Below the pieces are notes generated by a model that searched no databases, had not been told where the DNA came from, and saw nothing but the letters and a program-made list of their open reading frames with translations. The position numbers and the translations under genes were made by a program. A stretch of 64,000 bases of DNA, from positions 28,876,306 through 28,940,305 of the forward strand of contig OZ022242.1 in assembly GCA_963978895.1 (NCBI GenBank), in the 5' to 3' direction. Below, in pieces: positions 54,714-64,000 of this stretch; position 1 is the first letter of the stretch; every line of letters begins with the position of its first letter. Origin of the DNA: Erpobdella octoculata. Lineage: Eukaryota; Annelida; Clitellata; Hirudinida; Erpobdellidae.

Positions 54714-54824
54714 CTTGTACCTGAGTGCAAGATACTTTGTTGATTAAGTAATATCCGCCCAAATCGTACATGTAATATGATTTATCGCTAAGTATTCCGT
54801 AAGATGTCTTATTTATAAAGGGAT
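54714..54824 (-). CDS. Host exon B
   Basis: 111-base exon (37 codons, phase 1 to 1). Acceptor TTTTTCAACAG, donor GTAGGT. It reads (D)PFINKTSYGILSDKSYY, MYDLGGYYLINKVSCTQ, VQ(G). It is open only in this frame and is bounded by textbook splice sites in otherwise stop-filled DNA. Phase and strand agree with exon C (28.3 kb), so the two are probably joined across a 26-kb intron. One cysteine and an N-glycosylation-like NKT fit an extracellular protein. No family recognised. Confidence 0.6.
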
Positions 54825-55524
54825 CTGTTGAAAAATAAATAAAAACAATAAACGTTTTCTTGTTTTAATTTAGTTTTATAGTTTTAAAAGTGTTTAATAA
54901 ATAGTTATATTTTCAAATATAAGAATACTTCAATTCGTTTCATTATATATGCTCATATATCTCAATTTTAACTAATAACGTCACCTTCATGTGGGAAAGT
55001 ATAAAGTGGCAAAATATAAATTACCAGCATAAAATTTATTATGAATTGAAACATTTTTAAATTTTAAAAAATTTATTGATCTTCATTTTGTCGATGGAAG
55101 TTTTTCACAACAAAAAAGAAAACAAATGACGATTTTCATAACTACGACCAAAAAAGATTTAGCTGAAACCGCTTTAAAGTTTTTCGATAAATTTTTAAAT
55201 GCAGGATATTCAAATGATTATTTAAATTAACTGACAAATCGATTAGTCAGTTTTACAACTTAAATTTTAAAATGATTAAAACTTTTTTTTTTTTAAATTA
55301 ACTCGCTCTTTCGTATATTGTTGTTAACATTGGGCTTTCATAATGCAAACTAAATTTCAAATTTCTTTTAAATAGTCCTTTTTGGTTTTTTTAATTTAAT
55401 TATGTCAGTTTTATAATTTGAGTAACTAATATTATCATAATTTGAATTTATAAATTTTTGCTTTAGGTACGCCTAAGAAACAAATAACAACAGCATAAGC
55501 AGAGAAAAATAAAAAATCGCTCAC

Positions 55525-55566
55525 CTCCATCACAACAGTACGCAATCGACAATCCAAATCTCAATA
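55525..55566 (-). CDS. Possible host exon A
   Basis: On the minus strand ...KTILRFGLSIAYCCDG ends at a good donor (GAG|GTGAGC, boundary 55525) in phase 1, which joins exon B to give CCDGDPF. Its upstream edge is uncertain: the frame meets TGA at about 55570, so an acceptor near 55566 (TCTTCCTCTGAG) is assumed. Short and therefore weak evidence. RNA reads across 55525/54824 would settle it. Confidence 0.35.
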
Positions 55567-55699
55567 TTGTTTTTCCTCAGAGGAAGACTTTCACCTGCAA
55601 ACATACGCTCAACCTTCATTTGGTTGATGTTTTATTCTTTTGTAGTTTCACTACTAACTTCGATAGTGTTAAGTGCAATTTGAACAGCCCGTGCAAAGG

Positions 55700-58065
55700 C
55701 ATTGTGCCAATTTTCAACTGTGTTGCTAGTGTTAGCACCTTCCTACAAAGAAGTTTGCGAGGCCATCCGAAAGACTAGAACTAAAGGCAGCCCATGTCCA
55801 CTGGACATGATATCAGTCATCATGTTAAAAACTGCCCAATACTTCGAACGGCCCTTCACAATCTCATCGTTACCTGCTGGAAACAAAAATCAATTCCGGA
55901 ATGTTGGAAAAAAAGTTTTACAGTTCAGATATATAAGAAAGGAGACACAAGCGATCCATCTAACTTTAGCTCCATAACTCTCCAACCAGTCTTATACAAA
56001 ATCTACTCAGCCGTTATTCGCAATAGAATATACTCTTATCTAGATTGTAACAACTTCGTACACAGACATGCCCAGAAAGGTTTCTGGCCGTCCGGTGATG
56101 GTGTTTTTGAGCACACGCAAATGCTCACTCAGTTGATGAAAGAAGCAAAACGACACCAAAAGACCCACTGTCATTACACTGCTAGATCTTCAAAATGCTT
56201 TTGGTGAGATTCACCATGAACTCATCTACTCATTTTTCAAATACCACAAAATACCCGACGAAATAATAGCCATCATCAAAAATATCTACACTAACTCATG
56301 GATCACCATTTCGCACGATGAGTCTGTCACACCACTAGACCTGTAGAGCGAGGGGTTCTTCAAGGTGATCCCTGCTCACCGCTCTTGTTCAACATATGTT
56401 TTAATCCATTAATGCAAGCCATATCTGAGCCAAAACTAAGACAACTTGGCTATATGTGGGGCCCAGCTGCAAATTTAAGAATGCGATCGGTGTCAGTTTG
56501 CGGATGACACCGTAATTGTCTCTGACAATATACGAAACGCTCAAACTTTACTGAATTTAAACACAGCCTGGTGTCAGTGGTCGGAAATGAAGATTCGAAT
56601 AGACAAATGCTGCACTTTCGGAATGAGAAAGCTAACAGGCGCAGTTTTCAGCCGAATTTGACTATAAACGAATCGTCAATACCTGCATTAAAAAAAACAA
56701 ACGTTTCAAATATCTCGGAAAAATGTTCACCTTTTCCATGAACAACGCAGAAATAAAATCACTGCTAGAAATCGCGCTCCTTAGAACAACCTCAGAACTA
56801 AAAATCAAACCTCAACACAAAATAAAGATCTTAAGGCTCTAAATCTCATCTCAAATGAACTTCGACTTGCGTATATATGATGTTTCATATACCTGGATTA
56901 CCCAGAATCTAGACAATCTGATTTCCAACTCTATTAGAGAATGGCTGGAGCTACCAATTAGTTCATGTGCGTCAGAGGTCGCGTCTCTCTCTAAGGCCCA
57001 GGGTGGTCTTGGTATCCCGACCCTAAGCGAAACAGCTAGAAAATTCAAATTAGCCCAGAGATTCAACTTACGAGCGTCGGAAAATGATGAAACACGTCAA
57101 TTCTTTGAGTCAACTTCAGTTCACAACCCAACAATAGATCCAATAATTATAAATAGTTCTAATCAACTAAATGCTATTAAAACACTAATTAAAGAAAAAT
57201 TAAAATCAACTTTCTCACACATTGTCTCTCTCAAAACTCAGGGTAAAATAATAACTGCAATAAATGAAAACCTAAAAAAGATTGAAGTGCAAAGATGGGC
57301 AAACGCACTGAATAAGCTCGCTGGCCCAATTTTCAACTTTGCCAAAAAAAACCATCATCCAGCAATTGCCAACTGCGGCAAACCTTGTCAGATGGGGGAA
57401 GACAACCAATCCCCTTTGTCCATTGTGCAAGAAGTGCCTACAAACAAATAAACATGTTATTTCCAACTGTGGCTCTGTGATCTCCTTGGACAGATTCAAG
57501 CAGAGACATGATGCAATCTTGACAATACTGGTCACCGAAATAGAGAAAAACAGTAAGCCGGATCAAGTAATATTCGCCGATCTTGATGAACCAGAATATC
57601 GCGAGGTCTCGACCCTGTTCACCTCTCTGAGACCTGACATAGCGGTTCTGACACCGTCTACCATCGAAACAATAGAGCTGACAGTTTGTCACGAAACAAA
57701 TCTGGCCAAGTCAAAAAAAATTAAAGAGTCAAAGTACACTAATCTACACAACAACCTTCAACCTGAATACTCTAACCTAAAGATAATAAATCACACAATA
57801 AAAATTTCAGCACTAGGATTAATCTCAGACTTAACTAAACTAAATAAAATTCTTTCGACCAAACTACCAAATGAAGTACTCAATAGACTAACTTGGACTG
57901 TTATTTCTAAAACATTTCAAATATACTGCAATAGAAACATAACTTAATAACCTAATAGCAAATTTCTAACGATAGTACTGAAACCTCTTGAGATGCATGA
58001 GCTATTGTTTGACAAACTCTAATTTATCAAAATTTTAATTTTAATTCAAAATCTGAATAAACGAA
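55700..58065 (+). pseudogene. LINE with restriction-like endonuclease (R2 superclade)
   Basis: 5'-truncated, several frame breaks. RT: SIPECWKKSFTVQIYKKGD, DPSNFSSITLQPVLYKIYS, FVHRHAQKGFWPSGDGVFEH, LLDLQNAFGEIHHELIY, RGVLQGDPCSPLLFNICFN and the catalytic LQFADDTVIVSD at about 56500 (preceded by a small disruption). C-terminal part: LSKAQGGLGIPTLSETA, a zinc knuckle CPLCKKCLQTNKHVISNC, and the PD-(D/E)XK-type block LRPDIAVL...ETIELTVCHETN from 57626 on. The last frame ends at 57945-57947. The 3' end joins (ATT)n. The endonuclease after RT, with CCHC before it, defines the R2/R4/NeSL group. The exact clade is not resolved. Confidence 0.85.
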
Positions 58066-58372
<307 letters not shown>

Positions 58373-61300
58373 TTACAAAATGTTTGTCTTCTCAGTTTTC
58401 AAAAACTGATTTAAGATGAAATCAGATTTAAACAAGAAATCAAAGTTATTCATCCCAACACTCTTCGGAGGATGTGTGCCGTTCCCATTAATACTATTTT
58501 TTGTATTTCCGAGATGTTTGGTTTTCCAGGAAGCATCATCAGTTTGTCTTGAGCATTTTTCCTGATTGTTCCTAGCGCACCAATCACCACTGGTATCACT
58601 CTTGTTTTTAAATTCCACATTTGGTTTATTTCTATTTCTAGGTCCTTATACTTGCATATCTTTTCTGATTCTTTCAATATAATATTTGCATCATCTGGAA
58701 CAGACACCTCAACCAACAAGCATTCTTTTTCTCTTTTGTTGTAAATTACTATATCAGGTCTGTTAGCTGGAATTGCTCGGTCTGTGATGACCGGCAGATC
58801 CCATGTGATTGTAACATCATCATCTACATTGATAATTTTTTCTGGTTGATGTTCATAGTATTTTTTGGGTGCCTTAGCTCCAAAGTGTTTACACAACTTC
58901 CAGTGGATGTAATTTGCTACATTGTTGTGTCTTTTTGTGTACTCAGTTGGAGCTAGAATTGTGCATCCTGAAACAATGTGACTGATGTGTTCCTCTGTCT
59001 TGTTGCATAATCTGCACCGACTATAAACTTCTTGCTTCAAAATGTGTTTTTGAAAGTATCTGGTGCTGAGTGCCTGATCTTGGGCAGCTATTATGAGACT
59101 CTCTGTTTCACTTTTAAGACCCGAGCTCTTTAGCTGTTGTTGTATTGTCAAGGTTTTTAAAAAATTGTCCATGAAGAGGTTTCATTTTTAAATTATTAAT
59201 TTTTTCGATGAATAATTGGTTTTTTAGCTGATTTTTTTTACAAATGTCAGAGGTTGGATTTAAAATAGAGTACTTATTTTTGATTTTAACAGCTTCTTTT
59301 TGAATTGAGTATTTAGTGGCTTGTTGGTCAAAGAACTTTGCAACGTTTGTGATTTTGTCGGAATGTAATCACAGAGATCAACAATAGCAATGTTGTAAGC
59401 TGAAACCAAATCGACTAGACCTTTTCCACCATCACATCTCTTGATGTAGAGTATCTCAACATCAGCCTTTTGGTGATGAATTCCTCCTATCGTTAGGAGC
59501 TTCCTCGTCTTTCTATTAATTTTTTCAATTTCATCTCTCAACCAGTTTATAATAAACATAAACATAAACATAAAGGAAATGATGGGCGCAAACTATATGT
59601 CTCTATGCCCATATCTAGAATTATATAAAATATTGTTCATATATATGTACTATAAATAAATGTTTGTATATATTATTAAAAATCCTTTTTATAGTTGTAC
59701 ATAATGTAGCTTATTTCGAAATGACAGTCGATTAATCTTTTAAATTCATTAACTTGATCGGCTTCTATGATTTTCGATGCCAAAACTGTAAGTCAGAACT
59801 GGAACTGCTAAAGAATTAATGGCACTAAATTTACTTTTAGAATTTAGTTCAGTTTTAAGAACTTGTCTTACACGTCTGTAGTACTCTTTTTTTATTTTGT
59901 CTTTCATTAGAGAGTGTTGTATACCATCTTTTTCTTCCGCACCAAGATATTTGTAAGTTTCGTTAGGTTCTAAGTTTGTAATGATTATATCATTGTCCAG
60001 TTTGATGTTTTGGTTGGAGTGTATTTTATCATGCCTGATGGTGACTTTGGAGCATTTTTCTAGACCAAATTCCATTTTTATATCATCACTAAACTTTTTT
60101 ACTAAGGTTAATGCATCATTTAATTGTGATTCACTATTTGAGAACAGTTTTAAGTCATCCATGTAGAAAAGATGGTTTATCATTGTTTGTTTTACTTTAA
60201 AACCTAAGTTGTGGTTATTTAGAATGCTAGTTAATGGAATTAGTGTTAGGTAAAACAGAAGAGAAGATAAGGAATCACCCTGGAAAATTCCACGTCTTAC
60301 AGCAATTTTTTTTGTTTTCAAATGTCCTTCTTTGTAAAACAACCACATTTCTGTCTGTCATTTTTTCATGGTGTTTGCTACAAAATTAACAATAACTGGA
60401 TCAACTCTGTAAATTTTTATTGTTTCTAGAATCCAAGAGTGAGGAACACTATCAAAGGCTTTTCTGTAATCAATCTATGCCATACTCAAGTCTTTCTTTT
60501 GTTTTTTTGCTTGCCACACTATTAGTTTATTTATTAATAATTGATCCTTGCAGCCTTTAGATTTTTTCTTGCATCCTTTTTGTTCACATGGGTAAATATT
60601 ATTTTGGATAAGATGAGAATACATTCTGTTTGTAATGGCAGCAGTCAATATTTTATACATTGTCGGCAGGCAGGTGATTGGTCTATAATTCGTGGCTTCT
60701 TTAGTGAATTTTTTTTTGGGAATCAGAAATGTGACTCCAGTTGTGAGCCATTCAGGAACTGTTTCTGGTTTATTAATTATTTCATTGAATGATTTAGTCA
60801 AAACTTGATGTGCTGCAGTAAAATGTTTCAGCCAGAAATATTGCAGTTGATCATGCCCAGGAAACTTCCAGTTGTGGATTTGCTTGATGATTTCTGCTAT
60901 CTCTTTCTCACTAAATTCTTCCTATTTTTCATTTTGTATTCCTGCAAAGGTTCTTCTTTCTCTCTCAATCCAGCTTGCTTCTTCATTATACTTCACACTA
61001 TTACTTACCATATCTTGCCAAAAATTTTCTATTTCATCTTGAGTTGGAGGTTCTAAAATTTCTATTGATTGGTTGTTTATTTGGTTGTAAAACTTATGTT
61101 GATCATTATTGAAAAGTTTATTTTGATGAAAATAGTTGCTTCTTTTTAAATACCTTCTTAATCGTTGGGCTTTTGTTTGATTGTATTTTCATTTTAATGT
61201 TGAATTGAAGTTCTTCCACCTGTTCTTTATTTAATTTATACTTTTCAAGAATTTTCTTAGCTTTTAGTTCAGTTTTGTGTGAAACAGTTTCTTTTTTAAA

Positions 61301-61490
61301 TTCATTTAGAACAGCAAGGTCTTTCCTAAGCCATTCTATGTTTTTCTTAATTCTCATCTGCCAGGCTGGTTCTTGTTTAGTCTGCTTGAAACTTTTCTTT
61401 AATCACTTTTCACCTGCAACAACAGCTGCAGTTGCATACAGTAATTCATTCAGTTCTGTAATGTTTAAATTCTTAGTTAATTTTTTTTAA
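58373..61490 (-). pseudogene. LINE with restriction-like endonuclease (R4/Dong-like)
   Basis: Read from 61490 down. N-terminal region: ITELNELLYATAAVVAGE, IEWLRKDLAVLNEFKKE and EEASWIERERRTFAGIQNE. RT: VPEWLTTGVTFLIPKKK, ATNYRPITCLPTMYKILTA, NIYPCEQKGCKKKSKGCKDQLL, a stop at 60475, RRGIFQGDSLSSLLFYLTL, the catalytic HLFYMDDLKLFSNS, and YKYLGAEEKDG. C-terminus: HHQKADVEILYIKRCDGGKG, zinc knuckle CRLCNKTEEHISHIVSGC, and endonuclease block NRPDIVIYNKREKECLLVEV. A few stops and frameshifts. YMDD and the C-terminal restriction-like endonuclease point to the R4/Dong group. It ends at (ATT)n; Dong is known to insert in TAA repeats. Confidence 0.87.
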
Positions 61491-61602
61491 ACTGTGTTTG
61501 CTACTTGAATTTCTTCTTTAATATATTTTGTTTCTTTAACTTTATTTATTTGATTTCTTTCATTTATTTTACACATCTTTATTTGAATTTTATTCTGATT
61601 CA

Positions 61603-61680
61603 GGGCCGTAACCAGGAACTTGGAAGTGGGGGCCCAAGAATTTTTTTTTGGGGGGGCACTGTATAAATTTTTTTTACATA
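61603..61680. other. DNA-transposon-like terminus
   Basis: CAGGGCCGTAACCAGGAAC followed by a G-rich block (GGGGGCCC, GGGGGGGCAC) resembles the end of a hAT- or similar-type element; compare CAGGGGCGCAGCCAGG at 41597. No matching second end found. Confidence 0.35.
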
Positions 61681-61908
61681 AGTTGCGCGTGCCAGTGATT
61701 TGATCCTCAAAATGAGCTTTACGCAAAAAAACAGGTTCAGCGATTGAAATTTGAATCTTATTCTACCTTATTCTATCAAATTAATTTGACTTTGAAATAA
61801 AACAAATGCTGAAGATAAAATGTCGATCTTGAACGCTGAGAAAGAAAGTGACGAGGACGCAAACAAACAACAATGAAATTTATGTTAATGTATAGTAGAG
61901 TGTTCTTG

Positions 61909-63920
61909 CCATGGACTCCTAAATAAAAGCTATCTGGACACAAATCTGCCACGGCGTTATCTACCACATGGGGCGATTGTATCGCGTTACGCTTGGCTGT
62001 TTGAGAGAGCTACATGTTATAAAAACTTTGACAACTTTTATTATTTTACACTTGAACAACTGAAACACATAAATAAAACATTTATTATTTGACAATTAAC
62101 ACTCAAATAGTCTATTTTAAAACACAAAATAATCTAAGCTAAAATGTTGCCAAGTGCAATTTATTAGTTTATCTATTTTTCTTCTTTAGCTCTATTATTC
62201 TTGTTTGCTTCTCTTGTTATTTCCTCCACTTATATTTTGATTAAAATTTGGAAAGGCTTGCAAACGATGTGACTTTGTTGGTAAATCAATGCTCCCATAC
62301 CATGTTTTTTTCCCATCATATAATATTAAACGAGCTTCACCGGCTAACAAATGTCCATCCAAGAAAAATTTTTAAACTACAAAATTTGTTGTGTTGTATT
62401 GCTCTTTGGAAACTAAAATTGACATTGTATCTTCTTTAAAGGTAATTTTGTCATAAAACAAAAATTTAGAGAACTTAAGGACACAGCCCGAATCTTTCTA
62501 TCGCTTTCCAGCACCTGGTGCATTGAAGTATAATAGTTGCTTCTGAAATTTGATAAAACTATCCAAAACGAGACTATAAATTATCACACTGAAGCTGACC
62601 AAGCCAATAATTAATTAGTCTTATAAACTTCATTTAAGATGATCTTGATGGAACAGAAAACGAAAGGTCATTCTAAGTTCTTGGCCGATGATGCTAAAAT
62701 TTCTGTCGTCAAGTGCTGAGCGTTACAAAACCAGCACAAACAGTTGTTGTCAATGATGATCTGAGTCTCTGGCAGTCATGAAGGAAACTAATAGGTAAAT
62801 GATAAAAAAACATGTGTGTCGAATAGCTAGAAAAATCGAGCCTGAACTTTTTTTGCATCTTGCTTTACAATTTTTGGCCCGATGATCTCGATGGAACAGA
62901 AAACGAACTGTCATTCTAAGCTCTGGGCCAGATAATGCTAAAATTTTTGTCGTCAAGTACTGAGCGTCACAAAACCATCTTGTCGATGATGATCTGAGTC
63001 TCTGGCGGTCATGAAGAGAACTGATAGGTAAAGAATAAATAAACATGTGTTGAATAGCAAAAAAATCGATGCTAGAATTTCTGTCGCCAAGTGCTTCATG
63101 GTTGAACTGCACTAAAGTCTGCTCTGGAACCATGATGCAGGCTTCTTTAAAATTCTGGATACAACAATTTTGACTGAAAATTGTTGTAAATATTTTTTAA
63201 GTCATACCCCTGGTAGAAAATGAGGAAGATGGTTTTTGTTCACAGGATCAATTATATTAATCTTCAGTTTGTCCCCATGAGTTGATTGACAGAACATTGC
63301 CAGGTGAATGTTGTGTTTTCAACTGAAATGGTTAAATATATCTCTTCTTTAGCTGAGTTGAAATATACTTTCTTAGCCGATAAAAATTCATGTTGGAGTG
63401 TCTTCTTCATGAATTCATATCTTCAATGATATAGTGTATAACGAAATGAAGAAAACAACTTCTGAAATGAGCTAACACTCTATATTATTCTTGGATTGGC
63501 ACGGTTCCATTTCTCATAATGAACTTCATCACGCAGAAAAGAGTGAAATGATGAAAAGTAATACGAGCGTTGACTTGTTAGTTTTTACCGTGGCTAGTTT
63601 TGTATCCAAATGCTGAATATAATGTTAACAATGACAAAGTTTGTAGTAGTAAATAAACTGAATAAATCCAAAAAATCTCAACTCTGGAATCAGAATATAA
63701 TCTTTGTCAAAATAAAACCATTCGACGACCCGACGCGCTCGAGACAATGAAATAATAAACAACGAGCTGAAGCGGCTCACAGCTTATAAGCTAGTATACG
63801 TCGATGCATGCTCGTATGCTACATTCGCATGCTTGTACACAATCGCCTCATGTAGTCGACTCATTAGGTTCTCACCCATTCAGGTTTGTGTCCAGATAGC
63901 TTTTATTTAGGAGTCCATGG
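61909..63920. mobile_element. 36-bp inverted repeats around 1.9 kb; unknown element
   Basis: CCATGGACTCCTAAATAAAA and following bases (61909-61944) recur exactly inverted at 63885-63920. Inside, 62636-62875 and 62879-63115 form a diverged direct repeat of about 240 bases (GATGATCT.GATGGAACAGA, CTGAGTCTCTGGC.GTCATG). No transposase frame is visible. It could be a non-autonomous DNA element or an inverted segmental repeat. Confidence 0.5.
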
Positions 63921-64000
63921 TTCTTGCATGCGGTCACTGCATCCGGTCACTGTGGTAAGTCTCTTCTATTAGCATCTCTCTTTTCCTCTTTCTGTGAGCG

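Overview
This window looks like a TE-saturated piece of a metazoan, probably invertebrate, nuclear genome. The reasons are spliced exons with good AG/GT boundaries, an intronless copy of a non-muscle/smooth-type myosin II tail, non-LTR retrotransposons of several clades, Penelope-like elements (PLEs), Helitrons, hAT and pogo-type relics, tRNA-derived SINEs, and very long (TA)n, (ATTT)n and (ATT)n tracts. I cannot place it in a phylum from sequence alone. No bacterial-style operons, ribosome binding sites, CRISPR arrays or intact rRNA/tRNA genes were seen.

Layout. 1-6.1 kb: two minus-strand CR1/Jockey-type LINEs, the second with a fold-back chimera at its 3' end. 6.5-9.7 kb: a PLE remnant with a hammerhead ribozyme, then two plus-strand LINE relics. 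9.7-13.5 kb: an LTR-type gag relic, a myosin heavy chain retrocopy and a minus-strand RTE-type LINE. 13.5-17.6 kb: short non-autonomous Helitrons separated by (TA)n, a LINE, a PLE/hammerhead and an inverted SINE pair. 17.8-26.1 kb: a LINE, two decayed autonomous Helitron remnants (Rep and Pif1-like helicase pieces), two non-autonomous Helitrons and a roughly 600-bp (ATTT)n. 28.1-28.5 kb: two spliced host exons, minus strand. 28.7-31.6 kb: a hAT-like element with a complete Helitron nested inside. 31.7-33.6 kb: a head-to-head pair of PLE 3' ends with a GIY-YIG endonuclease. 33.7-41.5 kb: hAT transposase relic, LINE, pogo relic, more PLE/hammerhead copies, Helitron ends and SINEs. 43.1-46.6 kb: a higher-order repeat of about 1.3 kb. 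46.8-48.9 kb: a gag-only LTR retrotransposon. 49.2-53.4 kb: the best preserved LINE (ORF1 plus ORF2 with two frameshifts). 54.7-55.6 kb: more host exons. 55.7-61.5 kb: two LINEs with restriction-like endonucleases, tail-to-tail on a (ATT)n tract. 61.9-63.9 kb: a 36-bp inverted-repeat pair around a tandem duplication.

Two themes tie the window together. First, (TA)n tracts are the shared docking site: Helitron 3' termini (hairpin then CTAG) stop exactly at A^T inside them, PLE copies always stop there a few dozen codons after a hammerhead, SINE tails end there, and several LINEs are truncated there. Second, a host gene on the minus strand appears to run through the window with a 26-kb intron (54.7 to 28.5 kb) filled by mobile elements. 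Its exons share phase-1 boundaries and end in the start of a WSC-like cysteine domain.

The most original observations are the hammerhead series (four well-formed copies, plus degenerate ones) with a shared extra U in the core and covarying stems, and the SINE families whose head and tail hairpins covary around constant loops.
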